Positions 1-9,083 of a DNA stretch of 64,000 nucleotides are shown piece after piece. The stretch's first letter is position 1. Each line of letters begins with the position of its first letter. The position numbers were made by a program, and so were the translations under genes. The notes beneath the pieces are model-generated. The model was not told the DNA's origin and searched no databases. It saw nothing but the letters and a program-made list of their open reading frames with translations. The stretch comes from Kitasatospora sp. NA04385 (GTDB taxonomy: Bacteria > Actinomycetota > Actinomycetes > Streptomycetales > Streptomycetaceae), in the NCBI RefSeq assembly GCF_013364235.1, contig NZ_CP054919.1, positions 1,610,685 through 1,674,684 on the forward strand, read 5' to 3'.

Positions 1-1
1 G

Positions 2-514
2 TCCGCCGCCGGGTGGCTGGCCGCGCCGGACGCCCGGCGGGCGGGGCAGCTGGCGGAGCTGCTGGCCGAGCGGGAGGGGGCGGACGCGGCCGACCCGCGG
101 CTGCGCACGGTGCGCACCGCGGACTACCTGGCCTGGCGGTACGGGGCGGCGCCGGGCCTGGACTACCGGGTGGTGAGCGTCGAACGCGGCGGCGAGCTGG
201 TCGGGTTGGCGTTCGGGCGGCCGCGGCGGCGCGGCCCGCTGGCCGAGTTCACGCTGTCCGAGCTGATCGTCCGCCCGGGCGACCGGGCCGCGGCGGCGCA
301 GCTGCTGCGGGTGGCGGCGTCCGCCGGCTGCGACCACGCGGCGACCCACCTGGCGCCGGGCACCGAGGCGGCCGCGGTCGGCCTGCGGGCGGGCTGCGTG
401 CGGGCGCCGCGCACCGGCATGGTGCTGGCGGCCCGCACCCCGACCGGTCCGCTGCCGGACGGGCGCACCCTCGCCGACTGGCGGTTCAGCCTCGGCGACC
501 TGGAGGTCTTCTGA
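2..514 (+). CDS. GNAT-like acyltransferase, C-terminal part (5' partial)
   Basis: The reading frame is open from the first bases of the window, so the start lies outside; 170 residues are visible. The segment DYLAWRYGAAPGLDYRVV, followed by alternating beta strands and a helix, resembles the C-terminal half of GNAT-type acetyltransferases found in actinobacterial exopolysaccharide loci. The catalytic half is not visible, so the substrate cannot be judged. Its stop overlaps the next start (ATGA), and two further genes follow in the same direction, so it is probably the upstream member of a coupled operon. The family call is by general resemblance only. Confidence 0.6.
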   Translation, partial: SAAGWLAAPDARRAGQLAELLAEREGADAADPRLRTVRTADYLAWRYGAAPGLDYRVVSVERGGELVGLAFGRPRRRGPLAEFTLSELIVRPGDRAAAAQLLRVAASAGCDHAATHLAPGTEAAAVGLRAGCVRAPRTGMVLAARTPTGPLPDGRTLADWRFSLGDLEVF

Positions 515-2070
515 TGGCGGCACTGCTCGTCGGCCGTTCCCGCCCGGCCCGGCGCGCCCGTTCGCGCCCGCCGGGGCGCTCGCTCGCCCCGGCCCGGCTG
601 CGCGCGTCCCTGCGGCGCGGCCGGTTGACGGTGCTGGCCTGGGTGGCGGTGCTGGGCTACGTGACGGTGTTCGTGCTGGCGATGGTGCACACCTCGTACG
701 ACACCTGGGGGGCGCTGCTGGTGGCGCCCGCGCTGATGGCGGTCGGGACGCCGATCCTGGCCCGGGTCGCGGCGGGCAACCCGGAGCGCGGGGTGTTCAA
801 GCTGCTGATGGTGGCGATGGCGGCGAAGCTGGCCTGCGCCTTCCCGCGGTACCTGATGGCGTTCGTGCTGTACGGCGGCGCGGCGGACGCCAAGATGTAC
901 CACCAGAAGGGCTCCGACCTGGCCCGGTACCTGACCACCACGGACTTCTCCGCCGGGCTGCACTACGACCTGGGGATGAAGGTCGCGGGCACCGGTTTCG
1001 TCATCATCGTCACCGGCGTGGTGTACGCGGTCACCGGGCCGACCCTGGTGGGCGGCTTCCTGGTGTTCTCCTGGATGGGCTTCTGGGGGCTGCTGTTCTT
1101 CTGGCGGGCGCTGCAGATCGCCTTCCCGGAGGCGGACTCGCGGCGCTACGCGAAGCTGGTGTTCTTCCTGCCCTCGCTGCTGTTCTGGCCGTCCAGCATC
1201 GGCAAGGACGCCTGGATGATGTTCTGCCTGGGCCTGACCACGTACGGGGTGGCCCGGCTGCTGGACCGGCGGTTCGGCGCGTTCGCGTGCATCGCGCTGG
1301 GCTCGCTGGGCACCGCGATGGTGCGGCCGCACGTGACGGTGCTGGCGGGCGCGGGCCTGAGCGTGGCGTACCTGCTGCGCAAGCGGCCGCGGCAGGTGTC
1401 GGCGCTGGGGCCGCTGCGCACGGTGCTGACGGCTGCGGTGCTGGCGGTGGGCGTGGCGCTGATGCTGCAACAGGTGTCGACCTTCTTCGGCACCAACGGC
1501 ACCGGCGGGGACGCCGTCAACCAGGTGCTGTCTGAGACCTCGCGGCGCACCTCGCAGGGCGACTCGGTGATCAACGCGGCCACCGCGGACGAGCCGGCGC
1601 CCGCGTTCAGCCTGAACCCGGTGAAGCTGCCGATGTCGGTGGTCAGCGTGCTGTTCCGGCCGTTCCCGTTCGAGGCGTCGAACATCCAGAACCTGATCCA
1701 GTCGGTGGAGTGCTTCGCGCTGCTGGTGATGTTCATCCGGGCCTGGCCGCAGCTGGCGCGGATCCCGAAGCTGTTCGTGCAGCGCTCGTACGTCGCCTTC
1801 ACCGTGGTGTACACGCTGCTGTTCTGCTGGGCGTTCTCGACCATCAACAACATGGGCATCCTGTCGCGCGAGCGGGTGCAGGTGCTGCCGCTGGTCCTGG
1901 TGCTGCTGGCGATCCCGCGGCCGGCCGCGGCCCGCCGGGTACGCAGCCGCCGCCCGCCGCTGTGGCGGGTCCAGCCGGGCCAGTGGCGCGCCGCCCGCCA
2001 CGGCCCCGAGCTTCCGGTCGCCGTCGGCGCTCCGGATCCGTCACGAACCCAGGGGGGCTCGACCTCATGA
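514..2070 (+). CDS. Polytopic membrane protein of a polysaccharide-type locus
   Basis: This 518-residue protein starts at the ATG overlapping the upstream stop. A basic N-terminus (about 1-45) is followed by many hydrophobic segments, for example VLAWVAVLGYVTVFVLAM, FVIIVTGVVYAV, FLVFSWMGFWGLLFFW and YVAFTVVYTLLFCWAF, then a basic Arg/Pro-rich cytoplasmic tail. The conserved-looking stretch FFLPSLLFWPSSIGKDAWMMF recalls Wzy-like or glycosyltransferase-like membrane proteins, but no catalytic signature is clear. Location between a GNAT-like gene and a DegT aminotransferase suggests a role in making or polymerising a surface glycan; that is inference. Confidence 0.65.
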   Translation: MAALLVGRSRPARRARSRPPGRSLAPARLRASLRRGRLTVLAWVAVLGYVTVFVLAMVHTSYDTWGALLVAPALMAVGTPILARVAAGNPERGVFKLLMVAMAAKLACAFPRYLMAFVLYGGAADAKMYHQKGSDLARYLTTTDFSAGLHYDLGMKVAGTGFVIIVTGVVYAVTGPTLVGGFLVFSWMGFWGLLFFWRALQIAFPEADSRRYAKLVFFLPSLLFWPSSIGKDAWMMFCLGLTTYGVARLLDRRFGAFACIALGSLGTAMVRPHVTVLAGAGLSVAYLLRKRPRQVSALGPLRTVLTAAVLAVGVALMLQQVSTFFGTNGTGGDAVNQVLSETSRRTSQGDSVINAATADEPAPAFSLNPVKLPMSVVSVLFRPFPFEASNIQNLIQSVECFALLVMFIRAWPQLARIPKLFVQRSYVAFTVVYTLLFCWAFSTINNMGILSRERVQVLPLVLVLLAIPRPAAARRVRSRRPPLWRVQPGQWRAARHGPELPVAVGAPDPSRTQGGSTS

Positions 2071-3281
2071 CGACCGACCAGAACCGACCCGCCGTCCTCG
2101 GCGGTGCGCCCGCCTTCCCCGACGGCCTGCCGCTGACCCGGGTGGAGGTGCCCGACCGGGAGGGGCTGCTCGGGCGGCTCGGCGAGGTGCTGGACTCCGG
2201 GATGCTCACCAACGGGCCGACGGTGCGCCGGTTGGAGGAGCGGGCCGCCGAGCTGCTGGAGGTGCCGCACGTGGTGGCGGTGTCCAACTGCACGGCGGGG
2301 CTGATGCTGGTGCTGCAGGCCGCGGGGGTGGACGGGCGGCGGCCGGTGCTGATGCCGGGCTTCACCTTCTCGGCGACCGCGCACGCCGCGCACTGGGCGG
2401 GTGGCAGCCCGCTGTTCGCGGAGGCCCGGGAGCAGGACATCACGCTCGACCCGGCCGACGCGGAGGCCCGGCTGAAGGCCGCCGACTCGCCCGCCGCGGT
2501 GATGGCCACCCACGTGTACGGGACGCCCTGCCAGACCGAGGAGTTGGCGCGGATCGCCGACGCGGCCGGGGTGCCGCTGGTGTACGACGCGGCGCACGGC
2601 CTGGGCTCGAAGCGGCGCGGCGTGCCGGTGGGCAACTTCGGCCTGGCCGAGGTGTTCTCGATGAGCCCGACGAAGGTCGCGGTGGCGGGCGAGGGCGGCC
2701 TGGTCGCCACCCGGGACGCCGCGCTGGCGCAGACCCTGCGCACCGCCCGCGACTACGGCAACCCGGGCGACTACGACACGCTGTTCCCGGGCCTGAACGC
2801 CCGGATGAGCGAGCTGCACGCGGCGGTCGGCCTGACCTGGCTGGCCGGCCTGCCCGAGCGGGTGGCCCACCGAGGCGCGCTGGTGGCCGAGTTCGCCCGC
2901 GTCGTGGCCGGCGTCCCCGGCCTGCGCCTGGCGCTGCCGGAGGAGGGCGACACCTCGACCTTCAAGGACCTCACGCTGGTCCTGGACGCGGAGGCGTTCG
3001 GCCTGGACAACCGGCAGCTGGCGGCGGCGCTGAAGGCCGAGGGCATCGACACCCGCCGCTACTTCTTCCCGCCCGTCAACCGGCAGAAGGCGTACGCCCA
3101 CCTGGGGCAGGCGGAGGAACTGCCGCGCACCGACCGGCTGGCGGCCTCGGTGCTGACCGTCCCGCTGTGGTCGCACATGGACGCGGCGACGGTGCGCCGG
3201 GTCGCCGACGCGGTGGTGCGTGTCCAGCCCTTCGCGGCGGCCGTCCGGGAAGCCCTCCAGGAGGCCGGCACGCCCGCCTGA
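2067..3281 (+). CDS. DegT/DnrJ/EryC1/StrS-family aminotransferase
   Basis: A 404-residue PLP-dependent enzyme of the nucleotide-sugar aminotransferase family. Visible hallmarks are the N-terminal SGMLTNGPTVRRLEERAAELL, the cofactor region SNCTAGLMLVLQA, the substrate loop VYGTPCQ, the aspartate in VYDAAHGLGS and the Schiff-base lysine near residue 203 in SMSPTKVAVAGEGG. Such enzymes transfer an amino group to a keto-sugar linked to a nucleotide. The start overlaps the upstream stop as ATGA, so the gene is translationally coupled to the membrane protein gene. It probably makes an amino sugar for the glycan of this locus (inference). It is the last gene of the operon. Confidence 0.9.
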   Translation: MTTDQNRPAVLGGAPAFPDGLPLTRVEVPDREGLLGRLGEVLDSGMLTNGPTVRRLEERAAELLEVPHVVAVSNCTAGLMLVLQAAGVDGRRPVLMPGFTFSATAHAAHWAGGSPLFAEAREQDITLDPADAEARLKAADSPAAVMATHVYGTPCQTEELARIADAAGVPLVYDAAHGLGSKRRGVPVGNFGLAEVFSMSPTKVAVAGEGGLVATRDAALAQTLRTARDYGNPGDYDTLFPGLNARMSELHAAVGLTWLAGLPERVAHRGALVAEFARVVAGVPGLRLALPEEGDTSTFKDLTLVLDAEAFGLDNRQLAAALKAEGIDTRRYFFPPVNRQKAYAHLGQAEELPRTDRLAASVLTVPLWSHMDAATVRRVADAVVRVQPFAAAVREALQEAGTPA

Positions 3282-3359
3282 GCGATCCTCGCAAGGCGGT
3301 TCGGCCATTAGTCGGATCAGGTGAACTCGGTTGGACCGCAGGGAGGTTGGACCGTCAGG

Positions 3360-3818
3360 ATGGCTGCCATGTTCAAGGGATTCCGCAGCTTCCTGCTGCG
3401 CGGCAACGTCGTCGACCTCGCGGTCGGCATCGTCATCGGCGCGGCCTTCACGGCCGTCGTCACCGGCTTCGTCGCAGCCTTCCTGACCCCGCTGATCGGC
3501 ATCGCCTCCGGCGCGGTCGGCGACTTCAGCAAGGAGTCGTTCACCGTCACCGGGGTCACCTTCCCGTACGGCGCGTTCCTCCAGGCGCTGATCAGCTTCG
3601 TGCTGGTCGCCGCGGTGATCTACTTCGCCGTCGTGCTGCCGGTCGGCCGACTGCAGAACCGTTTCAACCCGGTCAAGGACGCCCCGGTGGCCAAGGCCGA
3701 CTGCCCCGAGTGCCTCAGCACCGTCCCGGCCGCGGCGACCCGCTGCGCCCACTGCACCAGCGAACTGGCCGGCCGCCCGGGCTTCCCGGCCCAGGCCGCC
3801 GCGGCGGCGGCCCGCTGA
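3360..3818 (+). CDS. mscL: Large-conductance mechanosensitive channel MscL with C-terminal zinc ribbon
   Basis: The protein has the MscL core: amphipathic MFKGFRSFLLRGNVVDLAVG, TM1 (IVIGAAFTAVVTGFVAAFLTPL) and TM2 (FLQALISFVLVAAVIYFAVVLPVGRL). It opens under membrane tension to release solutes on osmotic downshock. Instead of the usual short charged helix it ends with two CxxC pairs (Cys 115/118 and 129/132, CPEC and CAHC), a putative zinc ribbon. I chose the ATG at 3360, 13 bases after GGGAGG; an in-frame GTG at 3321 would add 13 residues and the ATG at 3369 would remove three. A hairpin terminator follows, so it is likely monocistronic. Confidence 0.92.
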   Translation: MAAMFKGFRSFLLRGNVVDLAVGIVIGAAFTAVVTGFVAAFLTPLIGIASGAVGDFSKESFTVTGVTFPYGAFLQALISFVLVAAVIYFAVVLPVGRLQNRFNPVKDAPVAKADCPECLSTVPAAATRCAHCTSELAGRPGFPAQAAAAAAR

Positions 3819-3838
3819 GCGCCCTCCCGCACCACCGC

Positions 3839-3871
3839 CCGGCCCGGACGGCTCCCCGCCGCCCGGGCCGG
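3839..3871 (+). terminator. Hairpin terminator after mscL
   Basis: CCGGCCCGG pairs with CCGGGCCGG across a 15-base loop, starting 21 bases after the mscL stop. There is no U-tract, as is common in high-GC actinobacteria. Confidence 0.6.
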
Positions 3872-4146
3872 CACCCGTTCCGGCGGCCTTTTCGGCGGTC
3901 TGGACCACTACCGGCTTAACGGAACCTTGGCGGAGCCTTTCCCCCGTCCGATCGGAGGCTTTTGCCCGGCACCGGATGAGCGGGTGGTGCACGGACGATG
4001 GATCCCGGATGACCGAAACGGGACCTCCTTTCGCCCAACTCTGCCCGGTAATGCCCGATTTAAGCGAGCGAAGAGTCTGTAAACAGTTGAACTCCAGGCC
4101 GTTCCGCTCTCCTCAGCAGGCACGTTGTGGGCTTACGGTATGCCCC
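3872..4146. other. Intergenic region upstream of the Pro/Gln-rich protein
   Basis: About 275 bases with no convincing gene. The part from roughly 4055 to 4095 is locally AT-richer (TTTAAGCGAGCG, TCTGTAAACAGTTGAAC), as expected for a promoter region. No convincing -35/-10 pair or inverted repeat was found. Reading frames running through it look like extensions of the downstream frame without coding bias. Confidence 0.4.
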
Positions 4147-4752
4147 ATGACCTCGCCCCGCTCCTACGACGGAGTCGGCTACCCCCCTCCGTCTTTCTCC
4201 TCCGGCACGCCCATCTACGACAGCCTGGTCGCAGAGCGCGGCATCCCGCAGATCGCACCCATCAACGTGCCCCCGGCCCTCCCGGCCTCCTCCTGGTCCT
4301 CCGCCTACGGCAGCGGTTTCGGCACCGGTTTCGACGCCCCCCAGTCGAACCTGCCCGCGCTGCCTCCGGCCCGTCTCGCGCTGGGCCCCGGCCCGAGCAG
4401 CACCCCGGCCCCGGCCCCGTACGTCCCGGCCCAGCCCGGCTACGGGCACGTGCCGGCCCAGCCGCAGCACGGCTACGCGGGCGCCCCGCAGGGCTACCTG
4501 CCCAGCCAGCGCCCGGCCGCGCAGTTCCAGCCGCAGCCCGCCCAGGCGTACCCCGCGCCGCAGGCCCCGGGCAGCGGTTTCGCCACCGCCCCGCAGAGCT
4601 TCACGCCGACCTTCAACTCGCAGCAGTTCGGCGCCCAGCCGGCCCCGCAGCAGCAGTCGTTCGGCGACCAGTCCTTCGGCGGCAACACGCTGCGCCCGGC
4701 GGCGGCCCCGCAGCAGTACCCGCAGTACCGGCAGTACCCGCAGGCCGGCTGA
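4147..4752 (+). CDS. Pro/Gln/Ala-rich conserved protein (DUF6643-like)
   Basis: A 201-residue protein. The N-terminal 45 residues (MTSPRSYDGVGYPPPSF, then GTPIYDSLVAERGIPQIAPINVP) recall a short conserved module I associate with streptomycete DUF6643 proteins. The rest is a low-complexity tail of Pro, Gln, Ala, Gly, Tyr and Phe with repeats such as PAQPGYGHVPAQPQHGY. There is no signal peptide or membrane segment, so it is probably cytoplasmic and largely disordered. I chose the ATG at 4147 because similarity begins there; upstream codons in the frame look non-coding. Function unknown. Confidence 0.7.
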   Translation: MTSPRSYDGVGYPPPSFSSGTPIYDSLVAERGIPQIAPINVPPALPASSWSSAYGSGFGTGFDAPQSNLPALPPARLALGPGPSSTPAPAPYVPAQPGYGHVPAQPQHGYAGAPQGYLPSQRPAAQFQPQPAQAYPAPQAPGSGFATAPQSFTPTFNSQQFGAQPAPQQQSFGDQSFGGNTLRPAAAPQQYPQYRQYPQAG

Positions 4753-4959
4753 GAACCCCTCGCAGGGGGGCAAGGTCACCACGCAACGACGCGTTTCTCT
4801 CCCCCACACCGCCCGCCCGCGCACCCCGCCCGGGCGGGCACCGCGCACCGCACGGCACCGCACCGCTCCGCACGGCCGCTTCCCCGCCTCCCGGCTCCCC
4901 GCCGGGGTGCGGGGAAGCGCCGTTCCGGGCCCGGCCGCCCGCCTGGCAGGATGGTCGGC

Positions 4960-5859
4960 ATGCCGAGTCTCGCCGCCCTCCACCTGTACCCGGTCAAGTC
5001 GATGTACCGGCTCAGCCCGCCGTCCGCCCAGGTGCAGCCCTGGGGCCTGGCCGGCGACCGCCGCTGGATGCTGGTCGGCGCCGACGGCACCGCGCTCACC
5101 CAGCGCGACGAGCCCTCGATCGGGCAGTTCCGCCCCGCCCCGGCCGCCGACGGCGCCTCGCTCACCCTCACCGGCCCGGACGGCGCCGTCCACACCCTGG
5201 CCGTGCCGACCCGGTCCGGCGGCGCCCCCGAGGCCGAGGTCAGCGTCTTCGGCACCCGCTTCCCGGCCGCCGAGGCCGCCAAGGAGACCTCCGCCTGGCT
5301 GGCCGAACGGCTGCCCGCGAAGCTCGGCGAGGTCCGCCTGGTGCACCTGGACCGCCCGGCCACCAGCCGTCCGATCAACCCGAAGTACGCCGCCCCCGAC
5401 GAGACCGTCTCGATGGCGGACGGCTTCCCGCTGCTGCTCACCACCACCGGCTCGCTGGACGAGCTGAACGCCCGGATCGCCGCCGACCACCCGGACGACG
5501 CCCGCAAGGCGGCGCCGCTGCCGATGGAGCGCTTCCGCCCCAACCTGGTGGTCTCCGGCACCGCCGCCTGGGCCGAGGACGGCTGGCGCCGCATCCGGGT
5601 CGGCGGCCTGGAGTTCCGGGTGGTCAAGCCGTGCGGGCGCTGCGTGGTGACCACCACCGACCAGGAGAGCGGCGAGCGGCGCGGCCCGGAGCCGCTGCGG
5701 GCGCTGGGCCGCCACCACCGCTTCGGCCAGAAGCTGGTGTTCGGCCAGAACCTGGTGCCGGTCCGGGCCGCTGGCGCGGACGTGCTGGGGACGCTGTCGG
5801 TGGGTGACCCGGTGGAGGTGCTGGAGGAGGTCCCGGCGCCGCTGCCGGACCGCCGCTGA
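4960..5859 (+). CDS. MOSC domain protein with N-terminal beta-barrel domain
   Basis: A 299-residue protein with the MOSC N-terminal barrel signature (LAALHLYPVKSMYRLSPPSA, GLAGDRRWMLVGADG, TQRD) followed by a MOSC domain (MERFRPNLVVSG, RVGGLEFRVVKPCGRCVVTT, GQNLVPV). The KPCGRC cysteines match the position of the conserved MOSC cysteine that may carry sulfur or bind molybdopterin. Family members move sulfur or reduce N-hydroxylated compounds as Mo enzymes. The ATG at 4960 is preceded by CAGGAT (4947-4952) seven bases upstream, consistent with a leaderless mRNA; an in-frame ATG at 4951 is less likely. It stands alone. Confidence 0.88.
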   Translation: MPSLAALHLYPVKSMYRLSPPSAQVQPWGLAGDRRWMLVGADGTALTQRDEPSIGQFRPAPAADGASLTLTGPDGAVHTLAVPTRSGGAPEAEVSVFGTRFPAAEAAKETSAWLAERLPAKLGEVRLVHLDRPATSRPINPKYAAPDETVSMADGFPLLLTTTGSLDELNARIAADHPDDARKAAPLPMERFRPNLVVSGTAAWAEDGWRRIRVGGLEFRVVKPCGRCVVTTTDQESGERRGPEPLRALGRHHRFGQKLVFGQNLVPVRAAGADVLGTLSVGDPVEVLEEVPAPLPDRR

Positions 5860-5932
5860 CCCGGCCCCGGCCGGGCGCCGTCAGCTCCGTGCACCCGGAA
5901 CCACCCCCGGCCCGGGTCGTTGAACCGGGCGC

Positions 5933-5967
5933 CGGACCGAGGCGGCGGACCGAGGCGGCGGTCCGCC
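5933..5967. repeat. 13-bp tandem duplication ending in a hairpin
   Basis: CGGACCGAGGCGG occurs twice head to tail (5933-5945, 5946-5958). The second copy can pair with the following bases: GGCGGACC at 5944-5951 is complementary to GGTCCGCC at 5960-5967. It lies between the MOSC gene and the beta-helix/AAA gene and could act as a weak terminator. Confidence 0.45.
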
Positions 5968-6056
5968 CGGTCCGCCCCGCGCGCTACGGTGGGGCCGATC
6001 GCGCAGCGTCTCGGCGCAACCGACGCAACCGACGAAGGCGGGGATGACAGATCGCC

Positions 6057-8480
6057 ATGGGTGAGCTCAGGGTCCGGGTCACGCAGGACAGCGCCTCGCG
6101 TTGGCGCCGCCGCGGCGGGGAGTACGCCACGCTGCGCGAGGCCCTGGAGGTCGCCGAGCCCGGCGACACCCTGACGCTGCGCGCGGGGACGTTCCGCGAG
6201 GCCGTGCTGGTCGACAAGCCGGTGACGCTGGTCGCCGAGCAGGGCCCGGGCAGCGTGCGGATCTCGCCGCCGGAGAGCGCGGTGCGCGGCGGCACGGCCC
6301 TGACGGTGACGGCGGCGGCGACCGTCCGCGACCTGGTCGTGGAGGGCTCGGACCGCTCGGCCCCGGCGGTGCTGCTGGCGGGCGCGGACGGCGCGGTGCT
6401 GGCCGACTGCCGGGTGGAGACCTCGTCCTCGGTGGGGGTGGAGCTGGCCGACGGCGCCCGCGCCCAGCTGGTCAACTGCGTGGTGGAGAACCCCTCCGGC
6501 CTGGGGGTGCGGCTGCGTGCCCGGGCGCGGGCCGAGCTGCTGGACTGCGAGGTGGCGGCGTCCGGGCAGAGCGGGGTGGCGGTGCTGGCCGGCTCCCGGC
6601 TGCGCGCGGAGCGGGTGAAGGTCCGCCGGGCCGGCGGGGCGGGCATCCTGCTGGCGGACCCGGGGACGCTGGCGGAGCTGACCGGCTGCGAGGTCTCCGA
6701 GGTGCGCGGCTCGGGCGTGCAGGCCGAGGCGCAGGCGGTGGGCCGGCTGACCGACTGCACGGTGCACCGGGTCTCCGGCAACGGCCTGAGCCTGGACACC
6801 GGCGCCGAACTGGAGCTGTCCTCCTGCCGGGTGCACGAGGTGCCGGAGAACGCGGCGGACCTGCGCGGCGCCGCGAAGCTGACGCTGCGCCAGGTGACGG
6901 TGCACGGCTTCGGCCGGGGCGCGCTGTCGATCTGGGACGGCGGCACCAAGGTGCTCGCCGAGGGCTGCCGCTTCCACTCCGCGCAGGGCGACTACCCGGC
7001 GCTGTGGGTGAGCGACGGCGCGGCCCTGGAGCTGGCCGACTGCGCGCTGGACGACCTCCCCGACGCGCTGTTCGTCCTCGACCAGGGCTCCTCGGCGGCC
7101 GTCCGGGACTGCTCGTTCACCGGCATCCGCTCCTCGGCGGTCTCGGTCAGCGGCGGCGCGAGCGCCGACCTGTCGGGCTGCCGCATCCAGGGCGCGGGCA
7201 CCGGCCTGTGGTTCCGCGACCACGGCTCGGGCGGCCTGCTCACCGACTGCGAGATCGCGGACGTGGCGACCGGCGTGATCGTCACCAAGGGCGCCGACCC
7301 GGTGCTGCGCGAGTGCACGGTGCGCGGCGCCGCCGAGGCCGGAGTGTACGTGTCGGCGCAGGGGCGCGGCGAGTTCGACACGGTGCGGGTCTCGCAGGGC
7401 GGCGGCTTCGGCTTCCACGTGATCGACGGCTGCCGGACGAAGCTGGTGCGCTGCCGGGCCGAGCGCAACGCCCGGGCGGGCTTCGAGTTCTCCGAGCCGG
7501 GCCCGGTCGCCGAGGGCTGCACCTCGGACGACGCGGCGCCGCTGCCCGCCCTCCCGGCCGTCCCCGCCCTCGTCCCGGCGGCCGCTCCCCCGCCGGCCGC
7601 GCCCGTCCCCGCCGTCCGGACCACCGTCCCCGCGCTGCCCGCGGCCGCGGTGATCGGGCCGATCCCGGACTGCCGTCCGGCCGACGTGGCGCTGGCCGAA
7701 CTGGACTCGCTGGTGGGCCTGGCCACGGTCAAGCAGGAGGTGCGCACCCTGATCGACCTGATCTCGGTGGGCCGGGCCCGGCAGCGGGCCGGCCTCAAGG
7801 CGCCCTCGCCGCGCCGCCACCTGGTCTTCACCGGCGCCCCCGGCACCGGCAAGACCACGGTGGCCCGCCTGTACGGCGAGATCCTCGCCTCGCTCGGCGT
7901 CCTGCAGCGCGGCCACCTGGTCGAGGTGGCCCGGCTGGACCTGGTGGGCGAGCACATCGGCTCCACCGCGATCCGCACCGCCGCCGCCTTCGACCGGGCC
8001 CGCGGCGGCGTGCTGTTCATCGACGAGGCGTACGCGCTCGCCCCCGAGGACGGCGGCCGGGACTTCGGCCGGGAGGCGATCGACACCCTGGTCAAGCTGA
8101 TGGAGGACCACCGCGACGAGGTGGTCGTCATCGTGGCGGGCTACACCGTCGAGATGGAGCGCTTCCTGGCCGCCAACCCCGGCCTGTCCTCGCGCTTCTC
8201 GCGCACCGTCACCTTCCCCGACTACAGCGCCGACGAGCTGCTCGACATCGCCCGCGCGCAGGCCGCCGAGCACGAGTACCGGCTCGCCGACGCCACCGAG
8301 AGCGCCCTGCTCACCCACTTCGCCGCCATCGACCGCTCCACCGGCTTCGGCAACGGCCGCACCGCCCGCCAGGTCTTCGAAACGATGGTCGAGCGCCACG
8401 CCTCCCGGGTCGCCCACCTGCCCTCCCCCACCACCGAGGACCTCCAACTTCTGGTCCCCGCCGACCTGCCGGGCGCCTAG
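6057..8480 (+). CDS. Right-handed beta-helix / CbbX-type AAA+ ATPase fusion
   Basis: An 807-residue protein with two parts. Residues 1 to about 495 form a parallel beta-helix built from some 20 rungs with recurring motifs such as ALLADCRV-, ELTGCEV- and VRDCSF-like turns. A Pro/Ala linker (about 500-545) leads to a CbbX/SpoVK-type AAA+ domain with Walker [10 protein letters not shown] (593-601), Walker B VLFIDEA (652-658) and the SRFSR arginine-finger region. AAA+ proteins of this group remodel protein partners; EccA of type VII secretion is one relative. There is no signal peptide, so the helix is probably a cytosolic recognition scaffold. No ESX genes are nearby; the partner is unknown. Confidence 0.9.
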   Translation: MGELRVRVTQDSASRWRRRGGEYATLREALEVAEPGDTLTLRAGTFREAVLVDKPVTLVAEQGPGSVRISPPESAVRGGTALTVTAAATVRDLVVEGSDRSAPAVLLAGADGAVLADCRVETSSSVGVELADGARAQLVNCVVENPSGLGVRLRARARAELLDCEVAASGQSGVAVLAGSRLRAERVKVRRAGGAGILLADPGTLAELTGCEVSEVRGSGVQAEAQAVGRLTDCTVHRVSGNGLSLDTGAELELSSCRVHEVPENAADLRGAAKLTLRQVTVHGFGRGALSIWDGGTKVLAEGCRFHSAQGDYPALWVSDGAALELADCALDDLPDALFVLDQGSSAAVRDCSFTGIRSSAVSVSGGASADLSGCRIQGAGTGLWFRDHGSGGLLTDCEIADVATGVIVTKGADPVLRECTVRGAAEAGVYVSAQGRGEFDTVRVSQGGGFGFHVIDGCRTKLVRCRAERNARAGFEFSEPGPVAEGCTSDDAAPLPALPAVPALVPAAAPPPAAPVPAVRTTVPALPAAAVIGPIPDCRPADVALAELDSLVGLATVKQEVRTLIDLISVGRARQRAGLKAPSPRRHLVFTGAPGTGKTTVARLYGEILASLGVLQRGHLVEVARLDLVGEHIGSTAIRTAAAFDRARGGVLFIDEAYALAPEDGGRDFGREAIDTLVKLMEDHRDEVVVIVAGYTVEMERFLAANPGLSSRFSRTVTFPDYSADELLDIARAQAAEHEYRLADATESALLTHFAAIDRSTGFGNGRTARQVFETMVERHASRVAHLPSPTTEDLQLLVPADLPGA

Positions 8481-8564
8481 CGCGCCGGCGGTGGACCGGC
8501 AGCGGCCCCGGCCTTCCGCCGGAAGTGGCATGACCGCCGCGGTCGGCCGTGGGAAGGTGGTCGG

Positions 8565-8966
8565 ATGCCGATGTGGTTGCTCGACGTGGGCCTGACGCCG
8601 CTGATCGTGCTGGGTGAGTCCCTGGCCGTGGCCGGGTGGTTCTTCCGCGGGAGCTTCGAGGTCGCCCGGGGGCGGCGCGGGACCACGCCGCGGCACCGGG
8701 TGGCCGCGGAGCTGGCGGGCACCGCGCTCTTCCTCGGCGGGACGGCGGTCGGCCTGCTCCGCCTCGGACTGCCCGTCGCGGCGAACGTCCAGAGCCTGCT
8801 GGCCGTCGTCGTGGCGCTGCTGCTCGTGACGGGGTTGGCGGGCCTCGCCCGGGACGGGGTGGTGGGGCTGTTCCGCCGCCGGGGGCCGGACGGTCGGCCG
8901 GGGCCGGATCGTCGGCGGGGGCCGGATCGTCAGCGGGGGTCGGGCGGTCGGCGGGGCGGCAACTGA
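8565..8966 (+). CDS. Small membrane protein with Arg/Gly-repeat tail
   Basis: A 133-residue protein not assigned to a family. It has three likely membrane segments (LTPLIVLGESLAVAGWFF, VAAELAGTALFLGGTAVGLL and VQSLLAVVVALLLVTGLAGL). A basic C-terminal tail of RRRGPD-like repeats is encoded by four 18-bp DNA repeats. The ATG at 8565 has a good ribosome binding site (GGGAAGG at 8551-8557). It stands between two unrelated genes on the same strand with its own spacing. The tail is probably cytoplasmic by the positive-inside rule. Function unknown. Confidence 0.7.
   Translation: MPMWLLDVGLTPLIVLGESLAVAGWFFRGSFEVARGRRGTTPRHRVAAELAGTALFLGGTAVGLLRLGLPVAANVQSLLAVVVALLLVTGLAGLARDGVVGLFRRRGPDGRPGPDRRRGPDRQRGSGGRRGGN
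8882..8953 (+). repeat. Four 18-bp tandem repeats in the small membrane protein gene
   Basis: Units ggggccggacggtcggcc, ggggccggatcgtcggcg, ggggccggatcgtcagcg and ggggtcgggcggtcggcg lie head to tail. Because 18 is divisible by three, copy-number change keeps the frame and alters the length of the basic tail. Confidence 0.75.
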
Positions 8967-9083
8967 GGCCGGTGCGTGCGGTGTTGGCGGACCGGGCCCG
9001 GTCCGGCTGGCTAGGGTTCTCGTCAGGTCGTCGCGCGGCGCGGATTCCGTGACGGCCCCCTCCGACGGTGAAGGACCCCCGTG

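Noticed and set aside
3321..3359. GTG at 3321 as the mscL start
   Set aside because: The added 13 residues are atypical for MscL and no ribosome binding site precedes them; GGGAGG lies inside this stretch and serves the later ATG better.
8965..9080. Possible gene between the small membrane protein and the SUKH gene
   Set aside because: Only about 115 bases with no frame that has a start, ribosome binding site and coding bias.
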